This document shows, piece by piece, positions 27,771 through 36,970 of a stretch of 61,253 nt of DNA (the stretch's first letter is position 1; each line of letters starts with the position of its first letter). The stretch is from Gemmatimonadaceae bacterium (GTDB lineage Bacteria; Gemmatimonadota; Gemmatimonadetes; Gemmatimonadales; Gemmatimonadaceae). The position numbers and the translations under genes are program-made. The notes under the pieces were generated by a model that had not been told where the DNA came from, ran no database searches, and saw only the letters and a program-made list of their open reading frames with translations. The stretch lies in assembly GCA_019694735.1 (NCBI GenBank), contig JAIBBJ010000098.1, positions 1-61,253 of the forward strand. Direction: 5' to 3'.

Positions 27771-29330
27771 GTGCCCCACGGCTCCCCTCCCGTCCCTGCC
27801 GACCCGCGCGCCTTCCGCCAGGCGCTGCTCGTGCTCGCCGGCGCGACCGCGCTCCGGCTCGTGCTCGCGGCAGCCGTGCCGCTCTTCCCGGACGAGGCCT
27901 ACTACTGGGACTGGTCGCGGCACCTCGCCGGCGGCTACTTCGACCATCCGCCGGTCATCGCGTGGTGCATCGCCGCCGGGACCGCGCTCCTCGGCGATTC
28001 GGCGCTCGGGGTGCGCCTGGTGCCGATCCTCGTCGGAAGCTCCGGCACCGTCGCGCTGACCCTCGCCGCGCGCCGGCTCGCCGGCGACCGGGCGGCCCGG
28101 TACATCGCGCTGCTGTTCGCGGTGCTGCCGCTCTCGGCCGCGGGGCTCGTGCTCGCGACGCCCGACGCGCCGCTGCTCGGCGCGCTCGCGTGGACGCTGT
28201 TCGCGCTGACGGGCGCGCTCGCGGCGCCGGTCGGGGCCGCCACGCGCTGGTGGCTCGGCGCGGGACTCGCCATCGGGCTCGCGATGGCGTCCAAGTTCAC
28301 CGGTGTCTTCTTCCCGCTCGCGCTGCTGGTCGCGTTCGCCTGGCACGCGCCCCTGCGGGCGCGCTTCCGCGAGCCCGGCCCGTACCTCGCGGTGGCGGTG
28401 GCGTCGGCGGTGATGGCGCCGGTGCTGCTCTGGAACGCGCAGCACGACTGGATCGCCTTCCGTTTCCAGCTCGGCCACGGGCTCGGCACGAACGCGAAGG
28501 AGACGTTCCTCCAGCGCGAGCTCAACCTGGTCGCGTCGCAGTTCGGGCTCGTGACGCCGATCCTGTTCGTGCTGGTGCTGGGCGCGATCGCGCGCGGGCT
28601 CCGCGCGGCGGAGGACCGTGCGGCGCCGACGCGCGCAGCGTTCGCGACCATCGCCGCGTTCTGTGCCGCCTTCTTCGTCTATTCGGCGACGCGGCGGAAC
28701 GTCGAGGCCAACTGGCCCGCCATCGCGTGGCTGCCGGCGCTCGTGCTGCTGGGTGCGCGCACGACGGGCGCGCGCAGCGCGTGGGAGCGCCGCGGCGCGT
28801 GGCTCGCCGGCACGCTGAGCGCCGTGCTGCTGCTCCACGTCGCGTTCCGCGTCCTCCCGCTGCCGGCGCGCCGGGACCAGGCCTCGCAGGCGCACGGCTG
28901 GGACCGCCTCGCGGCGCGCGTGGACTCGGCGCGCCACTCCATCACGCTCGGCGACGGCGGCCCGGTGCTCGTCGCGGCCAACCGGTACCAGGATGCCGCG
29001 CTGCTGGCGTACCACCTCCCGGGCCGGCCGCTCGTGCCGGCGCTCAACCTCGGCGGCCGCCGCAATCAATACGACCTCTGGCCGCGCTACGAGGACGTGG
29101 CGCACACCGGCGACCCGCTGCTGCTCGTGCTTGAGATCCCGCGCGACAGCACGGCGCTCCCCGGCCCTGTCCGGCGCCTGCTCCTGCACTTCGGCTCGAT
29201 CACGCCCGGCGAGGTGATCCCGCTCGAGCGCGATGGCGAGGTCGTCGGGCGCCGACAGCTCTGGATCCTCGAGGGCTGGGACGGCGCCTGGCCGACGGAC
29301 AGCACCGACCCGCGCGCGCCCCGCCGCTGA
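27771..29330 (+). CDS. Glycosyltransferase family 39 (ArnT/PMT-like) membrane protein
   Basis: A 519-residue polytopic glycosyltransferase of the GT-C fold, expected to use a polyprenyl-phosphate sugar and modify a lipid or protein on the outer face of the inner membrane. The diagnostic first periplasmic loop has the acidic pair D41-E42 in [15 protein letters not shown] followed by [12 protein letters not shown]. About ten hydrophobic segments follow, then a soluble C-terminal domain (from about residue 375). Family 39/83 members include ArnT (lipid A aminoarabinose transfer) and protein mannosyltransferases, and the substrate here is unknown. The start is GTG 27771. The following dipeptidase gene begins 22 bases after the stop and an FkbM methyltransferase follows it, so a short operon is possible. 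Confidence 0.88.
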   Translation: MPHGSPPVPADPRAFRQALLVLAGATALRLVLAAAVPLFPDEAYYWDWSRHLAGGYFDHPPVIAWCIAAGTALLGDSALGVRLVPILVGSSGTVALTLAARRLAGDRAARYIALLFAVLPLSAAGLVLATPDAPLLGALAWTLFALTGALAAPVGAATRWWLGAGLAIGLAMASKFTGVFFPLALLVAFAWHAPLRARFREPGPYLAVAVASAVMAPVLLWNAQHDWIAFRFQLGHGLGTNAKETFLQRELNLVASQFGLVTPILFVLVLGAIARGLRAAEDRAAPTRAAFATIAAFCAAFFVYSATRRNVEANWPAIAWLPALVLLGARTTGARSAWERRGAWLAGTLSAVLLLHVAFRVLPLPARRDQASQAHGWDRLAARVDSARHSITLGDGGPVLVAANRYQDAALLAYHLPGRPLVPALNLGGRRNQYDLWPRYEDVAHTGDPLLLVLEIPRDSTALPGPVRRLLLHFGSITPGEVIPLERDGEVVGRRQLWILEGWDGAWPTDSTDPRAPRR

Positions 29331-29352
29331 TCCCACTCCCTCCCCATCCCCC

Positions 29353-30735
29353 GTGTCCCTCGACCCGTCCCTCGCCTCCTGGCTCGCCACCCACGACGCC
29401 CGCCTGCTCGACGACCTCGGGGCGTTCCTCCGCATCCCGAGCGTGAGTGCGCGCTCGGAGCACAAGGCCGACGTCGCGCGGGCGGCCGAGTGGCTGCACG
29501 CGCGCCTCGCGCGGATCGGGTTCGCGGTCGAGACGATCCCGACCCCCGGGCACCCGGTGGTGCTCGCCGAGTGGCGCCACGCCGCGCCCGGCGCCCCGAC
29601 GGTGCTCGTCTACGGCCACTACGATGTGCAGCCGCCGGAGCCGCTCGAGCTGTGGACCTCGCCGGCCTTCGAGCCGACGGTGCGCGACGGCCGGCTGTAC
29701 GCGCGCGGCAGCGTGGACGACAAGGGGCAGGTGTGGGCCCACGTCGCCGCGGTCGAGGCGCACCTCGCGGTGCGCGGCGCGCTCCCGGTGAACCTGCTCT
29801 TCCTCGTCGAGGGGGAGGAGGAGGTCGGGTCGGTGCACCTCGCGCCGTTCATCGAGCGGCATCGCGAGCGCCTCCGCTGCGACGCGGTGGTGATCAGCGA
29901 CAGCGCGATGTTCGCGCCGGGGATCCCGAGCATCCTGTCGTCGCTGCGCGGGCTCGCGTACTTCGAACTCAACGCGACCGGCCCCAACGGGGACCTGCAC
30001 AGCGGGATGTACGGCGGCGCGGTGGTGAATCCCGCGACCGCGCTCGCGCGGGTGATCGCCAGCCTCCACGATCCCGACGGCCGCGTGGCCATCGCCGGCT
30101 TCCATGATGCGGTGCGCCCGTTCCCGGATGCCGTGCTGGCGCAGATGCGCACGCTCCCGTTCGACGAGGCGGGCTTCAAGCGCGAGCTCGGCGTGGACGC
30201 GCTGTTCGGCGAGGCGCGGTACACGACGCTCGAGAAGCTGTGGACGCGCCCGACCTGCGAGGTGAACGGCCTGCTGTCCGGCTACACGGGCGAGGGCGCC
30301 AAGACGGTGCTCCCCGGCAAGGCGATGGCGAAGGTGAGCTGCCGCCTCGTGCCCGACCAGGATCCCGAGACCATCCACCGGCTGCTCGAGCGCCACGTCG
30401 CCGCGCACACGCCGGCCGGCGTGACGATCACGGTGACGGCGCTGCACGGCGGGCGTCCGTGGCGCGCGGACCTCTCGGGTCCGCTGTACGAGGCGTGCGC
30501 GCGGGCGCTCGCGTCGGCGTTCGGCCGCGCCCCGGTGATCCAGGGCGAGGGCGGCTCGATCCCGGTGGTCGGCGACTTCGAGCGGCTGCTCGGCGTGCCG
30601 GTGCTGCTGGTCGGCTTCGGGCTGCCGGGCGAGAACGCGCACGCGCCTGACGAGTGGATCGACCTCGGCAACCTGCGCAACGGCGCGCGCGCGATGGCCG
30701 CGTTGTGGGACGAGCTCGCGCGGACGGGCCTCTGA
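29353..30735 (+). CDS. M20 family dipeptidase
   Basis: A di-zinc exopeptidase of the M20 (carnosinase/CNDP-like) group, 460 residues, probably cytosolic as no signal peptide is visible. Catalytic motifs in order: LVYGHYDVQPPEPLELW (metal His and Asp), ARGSVDDKGQ (bridging Asp), VEGEEEVGS (general base Glu and metal Glu), the lid/dimerisation domain (about 185-365) with NPDGDLHSG-like TGPNGDLHSGMYGG, and HAPDEWIDL (last metal His). The GTG at 29353 gives the usual N-terminus (SLDPSLASWLATHDARLLDDL). The enzyme probably recycles dipeptides; exact specificity is not determined. The next gene starts 13 bases after its stop. Confidence 0.93.
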   Translation: MSLDPSLASWLATHDARLLDDLGAFLRIPSVSARSEHKADVARAAEWLHARLARIGFAVETIPTPGHPVVLAEWRHAAPGAPTVLVYGHYDVQPPEPLELWTSPAFEPTVRDGRLYARGSVDDKGQVWAHVAAVEAHLAVRGALPVNLLFLVEGEEEVGSVHLAPFIERHRERLRCDAVVISDSAMFAPGIPSILSSLRGLAYFELNATGPNGDLHSGMYGGAVVNPATALARVIASLHDPDGRVAIAGFHDAVRPFPDAVLAQMRTLPFDEAGFKRELGVDALFGEARYTTLEKLWTRPTCEVNGLLSGYTGEGAKTVLPGKAMAKVSCRLVPDQDPETIHRLLERHVAAHTPAGVTITVTALHGGRPWRADLSGPLYEACARALASAFGRAPVIQGEGGSIPVVGDFERLLGVPVLLVGFGLPGENAHAPDEWIDLGNLRNGARAMAALWDELARTGL

Positions 30736-30748
30736 GCCGCGGCCGCCG

Positions 30749-31615
30749 GTGAGCCTCTACGACGTCCTCGCCGCGCTCGCGCGCGCGACGCCCAACGTGC
30801 GCGGCAAGGGTTCCCTCGCGCGGGCCCTGCATCGCCGGCTCGGGCCGGCGGCGATCGCGCGCGACCCGATGCGCGAGGTCACCATGCGCGACGGCAGCCG
30901 CGCGCGCTGGGACCTGCGGGACGAGGCCGAGGCGCTCGCCTGCTGGCTCGGCGAGGCCGACGACGCCGTGCGCGATGCGCTCCTGCGGATGGTCCCGTCC
31001 GATGCGGTGATCGCCGACGTCGGGGCGAACGTCGGATGGTGGACGGTCCCGCTTGCGCGGCGCGTGGGGCCGCGCGGGGGCCGCGTGCTCGCGTTCGAGC
31101 CGGTGCCCGCCAACCGTGCGCGGCTGGAGTGGGCGATCGCCGCCAACGCCGTCGGCGCGCACGTGACCGTCGCCCCGGTCGCGCTCGGCGCCGAGCCGGG
31201 CACGCTGGGCATGTGGCTCAAGAGTGCGGAGACCGGTGCGGGCAGCGGCACCGCGGCGCTCGTGACCGGCGACGGGCCGGCGCACCTCACCGTGCCGGTG
31301 CTGCGGCTGGACGACTGGGCCGAGCAGCAGGGCGTCACGCGGTGCGACCTGATGAAGCTCGACATCGAGGGCGCCGAGCTGCTGATGCTGCGCGGCGCCG
31401 AGCGGTTCATCGCGCGGACGCGGCCCCTCATCTTCGGCGAGTTCGAGGCGTACTGGCTCACGACGTTCGGCGCGACGTTCCTCGACGTGGCCGCGTGGGC
31501 GGGCCGGAACGGCTACACGATGCGCCGCTGGGACGCGCGCGCGGCGGCGTTCGTGCCGCTCGGCGAGGTCCGCGAGGGACTCCAGGACGTGCTCCTGGCG
31601 CCGGCGGCCGGCTGA
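30749..31615 (+). CDS. FkbM-family SAM-dependent methyltransferase
   Basis: A 288-residue class I methyltransferase. The SAM-binding motif I is VIADVGANVGWWTVPLARR, followed by VLAFEPVPANRARLEWAI (acidic loop residue after strand 2), LDDWAEQQGVTRCDLMKLDIEGAELLMLRGA (the FkbM signature KxDIEGxE) and LIFGEFE. Members methylate hydroxyls of sugars or secondary metabolites, and with the GT39 gene upstream a role in glycan decoration is plausible but unproven. The first 70 residues are a family-typical lead-in. The start is GTG 30749, 13 bases after the dipeptidase stop. A strong hairpin follows (31633-31668) before the convergent rho gene. Confidence 0.88.
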   Translation: MSLYDVLAALARATPNVRGKGSLARALHRRLGPAAIARDPMREVTMRDGSRARWDLRDEAEALACWLGEADDAVRDALLRMVPSDAVIADVGANVGWWTVPLARRVGPRGGRVLAFEPVPANRARLEWAIAANAVGAHVTVAPVALGAEPGTLGMWLKSAETGAGSGTAALVTGDGPAHLTVPVLRLDDWAEQQGVTRCDLMKLDIEGAELLMLRGAERFIARTRPLIFGEFEAYWLTTFGATFLDVAAWAGRNGYTMRRWDARAAAFVPLGEVREGLQDVLLAPAAG

Positions 31616-31632
31616 CGGAGGGGCGGCGGCAC

Positions 31633-31668
31633 GAGGCGGGAGCAGGGGGTGTCCCCGGCTCCCGCCTC
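31633..31668. terminator. Bidirectional terminator between FkbM methyltransferase and rho
   Basis: GAGGCGGGAGC (31633-31643) pairs perfectly with GCTCCCGCCTC (31658-31668), with an additional GGGG/CCCC stem inside. It lies between convergent stops; there is no T-tract. Confidence 0.6.
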
Positions 31669-31700
31669 GATGCTCGCGATCCCGCGCCGTCCGGCGCCGC

Positions 31701-33353
<1,653 letters not shown>

Positions 33354-33619
33354 GCAAACGGGTGTGGGACCACGGGGGGTCGTGTGGCGGTCACGGGGGA
33401 CCGCGGGACAGCGATGGGCTGCGGCGTGCTGCGCGAGGACCTGCGCGATGTGCTGCGGGGCGTCCTGACGTATCCGGCCGGTTCCCGGTCAGTGGTCCGG
33501 GGAGGCGCCGCGCACATGGGCGGGGCGGGGGAGCGTCGGGGACGCGATCGTCGCGGGGGCAATGGGCCGCGGCACGACGATGGTGAATGGAGTATCACCC
33601 ATCCCGCGGCGGGGCGCAA
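33354..33619 (-). promoter_or_regulatory. rho promoter and long C-rich leader
   Basis: This 300-base region holds no gene. A promoter fits on the minus strand: TTGCGC (33619-33614), 17 bases, GATACT (33596-33591), giving a leader of about 235 bases. The leader RNA is C-rich and G-poor in patches (for example CGACCCCCCGTGGTCCCACA just before the start), as expected of a Rho-loading site. Autoregulation of rho through its leader is known in other bacteria and is inferred here. Confidence 0.5.
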
Positions 33620-33653
33620 CCCTGCCCCCCGCCCGCCGGACCGGATCCTTCCG

Positions 33654-33848
33654 TCAGGCCATGTCCGGCGGGACCCGGTCGCGCACGATGCGGATCACCC
33701 GGCGCACGAGGTCGATGGAGCGCTCGACGCCCTCCCGCTGCTCGGCCGTCAGCTCCTCCATCTCGAGCAACTGCAGCTCCGCGAGGAGCGCGGCGAGCGG
33801 GTTGTTCAGCGTGTGCTGCAGGCCCTTGGGCCGCTCCTCGGTGCTCAC
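33654..33848 (-). CDS. Stand-alone histidine-kinase-like DHp domain protein (64 aa)
   Basis: A 64-residue protein that is essentially one HisKA-type helical hairpin. His12 sits in LQHTLNNPLAALLAELQLLE, which mirrors the H-box HxLxNPLaai of sensor kinases. A second helix follows (TAEQREGVERSIDLVRRVIRIVRDR). No ATP-binding domain is attached or adjacent. It could be a phosphotransfer or dimerisation module acting with a kinase encoded elsewhere, or a remnant. The start is GTG 33848 with CGGAG upstream. It is transcribed toward rho, 300 bases away, and is divergent from a TPR gene. Confidence 0.65.
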   Translation of the reverse strand: MSTEERPKGLQHTLNNPLAALLAELQLLEMEELTAEQREGVERSIDLVRRVIRIVRDRVPPDMA

Positions 33849-33885
33849 GGGGACTCCGGTGTGCCGTGCCAGGGGTGGTGCCGAT

Positions 33886-33891
33886 TAACTT
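33886..33891 (+). promoter_or_regulatory. TAnnTT element 6 bases upstream of the TPR gene
   Basis: TAACTT, then CCGCGC, then ATG 33898: the same layout as nadA, predicting a leaderless message. Confidence 0.55.
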
Positions 33892-33897
33892 CCGCGC

Positions 33898-34494
33898 ATG
33901 GTCCGTTCAGCGCCAGATGCCCGCGCCGCCGTCGCGGCCGCCGTAGGGGATTATCGGTCGGAGGCCGACATTCCCAAGCTCCTCGCCCGTCTCGACGCGA
34001 TCTGCGCGGAGACGACCGACACCGCCGCGTTGATCGCGGCGGTCGAGCCGTACCGCGAGATGCACGAGGTGGCCGGTCCGGTGTACGAACGCGTGGTGGA
34101 GCGCGAGCCGGAGAACGCGGCGGCCCTGGTGGCCCTCGCGAATGCGTACTGGCTCACGGGCCGCGGCCCCGACGTCGTGGGCGGCATCGCATCGCGCGCG
34201 CTCGCGGCCGACCCGGAGAACCGCGCCGCCTGGCACCTGTGGGCGCTCACCGAGCCGTCGCCGCGCGGGCGGATGAACCGCTGGCATCAGGTGACGCAGC
34301 GCTTCCCCGAGGACAAGCTCGCCCACGCCGCCCTCGCGGACAATGCGGCGAGCGTCGCCGGCGCGGAGAACGACACGGTCGCGCTCAAGCTCGCGATCGG
34401 GACCTACGAGATGCTGCTCGCCGGCGCGACGAGCGCGCAGGAGCGCACGGCGCTCTCGGACGCGCTCACGACGCTCAAGAAGTGGCGCGCCTGA
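33898..34494 (+). CDS. TPR-like protein of unknown function
   Basis: A 198-residue, probably cytosolic all-helical protein. TPR-like spacing is seen in YERVVEREPENAAALVALANAYWLTGRG and in SRALAADPENRAAWHLWALTE (Pro-Glu-Asn turns between paired helices), with a weaker repeat near the C-terminus (LKLAIGTYEMLLAGATSAQERTALSDAL). I do not recognise a specific family. The ATG lies 6 bases after TAACTT with no ribosome site, so it is probably translated leaderlessly. It is divergent from the orphan DHp gene; the two starts are only 50 bases apart and could share regulation. A three-copy 12-base tandem repeat begins at its stop codon. Confidence 0.7.
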   Translation: MVRSAPDARAAVAAAVGDYRSEADIPKLLARLDAICAETTDTAALIAAVEPYREMHEVAGPVYERVVEREPENAAALVALANAYWLTGRGPDVVGGIASRALAADPENRAAWHLWALTEPSPRGRMNRWHQVTQRFPEDKLAHAALADNAASVAGAENDTVALKLAIGTYEMLLAGATSAQERTALSDALTTLKKWRA

Positions 34495-34526
34495 TGGCGC
34501 GTCTGACGGTGCGTCTGATGGCGCGA
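34491..34526. repeat. 12-bp tandem repeat, three copies
   Basis: CTGATGGCGCGT, CTGACGGTGCGT and CTGATGGCGCGA follow one another. The first copy contains the TGA stop of the TPR gene, so copy-number change would not alter that protein. Confidence 0.75.
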
Positions 34527-34591
34527 CAGCCGGAGCGCTGAGGGCGCACCACGGGCACTCCGGTACTGCTGGCTCCCCCCGTCGCCGCGGT

Positions 34592-35515
34592 TCACCGCCG
34601 CGGCTGCACGTACCGCCCCCGCCGTTCGATCACGCCGAGCCAGCGCTCCAGCTCCTCCGCGAACACCTGGATCCGCGGGATGCGCAGCGGGTCGAAGGCC
34701 GGGTCGAACGGGCTCTTCGCCGGTCCGCCCGATACCTCGAGCACGGCATCGAGCCGATACGCTGTCGTGCGTCGGCTGCGCGGGTCGGTCCAGCTCCCCT
34801 GTGTGAGCAGCGCCCGGTTGCGCGGCCACACGCCGAGCGGCAGCGCGATGGTGCGCATCTGCACGCCGGTGCCCGCCGAATCCACGGCGAGCTGGGCGCG
34901 CGCGATCTGCTCCTGCACGCCGGCATCGCCCATCTTCGCCAGGTTGGCGTGCCAGAGCGTGTGGTTGCAGAGCTCGTAGCCGCCGGCCGCGAGGTGCCGG
35001 AGCTTGTGCATCCGCCACTCGGTGCGCTGGCCCTGGATGCCCTTGTCGCCGAAGAACGCGTGGCCCTCGGTCGCGCCGGGGAGCACGCAGAACACGGCGC
35101 GCCCCTTCCATTCCGGATGCCGCGCGGCGAACGCCTCCCACACGCCGAGCGCGGAGGTGGGGTCCACGACGAGCGAGTCGCCGCGCGCCACGTAACGGAA
35201 CTGGCCCGGGCTCGCGTCGTCGAACGTGATGACGACGGGCGACGTGCCGGGCGGGATGTCGATGCGGCGCTCGACGAGCTGCCGCACGGTGATCGGGCGG
35301 TAGCCGCGTGCGTGCAGCAGTTCGAGGTCGCGCGCGAAGCGCTGCCAGCTCCGCCCCCACCGGCTCTCGCGGTCGCCGATGAGATGGTATTCGAGCACGG
35401 GGATGACGCCGAGCGTATCGGCGCGGGGTGCCGGGGCCTGCGATTGCGCGACGGCAGGGGCGGAGACGACGACGGCCGCGCCGAGCGCGGCCGCGAGGAT
35501 GCGGCGGGGGAACAT
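34592..35515 (-). CDS. Exported polysaccharide deacetylase (NodB fold)
   Basis: A 307-residue carbohydrate esterase 4-type protein with a signal peptide (RRILAAALGAAVVVSAPAVAQ). NodB motifs are present: the metal Asp pair in VVITFDDASPGQFRYV and the metal His pair in NHTLWHANL (HTLWH). LEYHLIGD precedes and MRTIALPLGVWPRN follows, corresponding to the Arg/Pro-containing third motif. It probably removes acetyl groups from a cell-surface glycan or peptidoglycan; the substrate is unknown. ATG 35515 starts the signal peptide and lies 6 bases after TATCTT, which suggests leaderless translation; the upstream open frame is Arg-rich and implausible. It is followed by the DUF1501/DUF1800 pair on the same strand further upstream. 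Confidence 0.85.
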   Translation of the reverse strand: MFPRRILAAALGAAVVVSAPAVAQSQAPAPRADTLGVIPVLEYHLIGDRESRWGRSWQRFARDLELLHARGYRPITVRQLVERRIDIPPGTSPVVITFDDASPGQFRYVARGDSLVVDPTSALGVWEAFAARHPEWKGRAVFCVLPGATEGHAFFGDKGIQGQRTEWRMHKLRHLAAGGYELCNHTLWHANLAKMGDAGVQEQIARAQLAVDSAGTGVQMRTIALPLGVWPRNRALLTQGSWTDPRSRRTTAYRLDAVLEVSGGPAKSPFDPAFDPLRIPRIQVFAEELERWLGVIERRGRYVQPRR

Positions 35516-35521
35516 GGGTGA

Positions 35522-35527
35522 AAGATA
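35522..35527 (-). promoter_or_regulatory. TAnnTT element 6 bases upstream of the polysaccharide deacetylase
   Basis: On the minus strand TATCTT, then TCACCC, then ATG 35515; predicts a leaderless transcript. Confidence 0.5.
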
Positions 35528-35595
35528 GTCTGGTGTCCCGCCCATCCCTCGCTCGCGGCCGCGGTGCGGCGTCCGCGGACGGAGCGCGATCCCGC

Positions 35596-36909
35596 TCAGA
35601 CCAGCAGCCCGAGGCTCCGTTGCCCGTCGAACCCCGGGAAGAGCGCCTCGAGGTGCGTCGCGCCGAGATGGCCGGCCGCGACCTCGCTGAACACGCTCCG
35701 GAAGTCGGTCGTCAGCGCGAGATCGCGCCCCTCGTAGAGCTGCTCCGGCGCGAGCCCCGGCCACCGGCCGTGCACCCGCCCGCCGCGCACGGCGCCACCG
35801 ATCGCGAACATCGCGCCGGCGTGGCCGTGGTCGGTCCCGCCGTTCCCGTTCTGCCGCGCCATCCGGCCGAACTCCGACATCGTGAGGATGAGCACGTCCT
35901 CCATCCGGTCGCCGAGGTCCTGCACGAAAGCGGCGATGCTGGTGCCGAAGTCGGTGAGGCGGTTGGCGAGCTGGCCGGTCGCGCCGCCCTGGTTGACGTG
36001 CGTGTCCCAGCCGCCGATGTCGGCGAAGCCGACCTCGAGCCCGACGTCCGCCTTGATGAGCTGCGCGAGCTGCCGGAGCCGCTGGCCGAACTCGCTGCGC
36101 GGGTAGTCTGCGCCGTTCGCCGGTGCGTACCGTGCGGGATCCGCCTCGCGCAGCCGCTTCACGGCGTCGAAGGTCTCGGCGCCGGTCGCGTGCACGAGGT
36201 CGGCGGAGCCGGTGCGGTAGAGCGCCTCGAGCCGCTCTGCCACGCCGCCGGCGCTGCGCACGGTGAAGGCGTCGATGCTGGTCATCGCGACGGCGGGTGC
36301 GGGGCCCATCAGGATGCGCGGCGTCTGCTGGGTCATCGCGACGGCGCGGAACGGCTCGGCCCGCGCCCCGCCGCGATCCGCCGTGCCGGCGCCGCTGCTG
36401 CTGCTGCCGCTGCCGCTGGCGGCGCGGCCGGCCTCGCAGGTGTCGCAGGTCGCGAGGTAGCGGTTGAGCCAGCCGTCCCTGGTGCCCTTCACGTCCGGGG
36501 TGCCGCTCTCCATGTAATCCTGCGCATCGAAGTGCGAGCGGGTGCTGCTCGGGCTGCCGACGGCATGGATCGGGGCCAGCAGGTCCCGGTCCCAGAGGGG
36601 CTTGAGCGGGGCGAGGGCGGGATGGAGGCCGAAGAAGCCGTCGAGGTCCAGCGCGCCGGAGGTGCCGGCGCTCCGGGCCGGTCGCGCGATGGCGATGCTG
36701 GGGCGGAGGCGGCCGTAGTGGGGGTCGCCATGCGGGACGACCATGTTGAGTGCGTCGGCGGCGCCGCGCTGGAAGAGGCAGACGAGCACCTTGCCCTTCG
36801 CGGCGCGTGGGAGGGACATCGCGAAGGACGCGCGGCGGAGGAAGGAGGGGCTGAGGCCCATCGTCACGAGCGAGAGGGCGCCGGACTTCACGAAGACGCG
36901 TCTGTGCAT
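35596..36909 (-). CDS. DUF1501 protein, Tat-exported
   Basis: A 437-residue protein of the DUF1501 (sulfatase-like alkaline phosphatase superfamily) group. The N-terminus HRRVFVKSGALSLVTMGLSPSFLRR is a twin-arginine signal, so it is probably exported folded. Recognisable blocks are VLVCLFQRGAADALNMVVPHGD, DLDGFFGLHPALAPLKPLW, HAVGSPSSTRSHFDAQDYME and LTMSEFGRMARQNGNGGTDHGHAGAMFAIGG, with a WDTH motif midway. Function is not established; the family is nearly always paired with DUF1800, as here. ATG 36909 was chosen because the Tat signal begins there; an upstream in-frame extension would precede the signal peptide. A Ser/Gly-rich stretch interrupts the middle (residues about 177-190). Confidence 0.9.
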   Translation of the reverse strand: MHRRVFVKSGALSLVTMGLSPSFLRRASFAMSLPRAAKGKVLVCLFQRGAADALNMVVPHGDPHYGRLRPSIAIARPARSAGTSGALDLDGFFGLHPALAPLKPLWDRDLLAPIHAVGSPSSTRSHFDAQDYMESGTPDVKGTRDGWLNRYLATCDTCEAGRAASGSGSSSSGAGTADRGGARAEPFRAVAMTQQTPRILMGPAPAVAMTSIDAFTVRSAGGVAERLEALYRTGSADLVHATGAETFDAVKRLREADPARYAPANGADYPRSEFGQRLRQLAQLIKADVGLEVGFADIGGWDTHVNQGGATGQLANRLTDFGTSIAAFVQDLGDRMEDVLILTMSEFGRMARQNGNGGTDHGHAGAMFAIGGAVRGGRVHGRWPGLAPEQLYEGRDLALTTDFRSVFSEVAAGHLGATHLEALFPGFDGQRSLGLLV

Positions 36910-36970
36910 AGGGTGATGATGGGTGCGGGGGAACGGCGGTGCGGGGAGGTGACGACCGAGGCGCGGGTGG

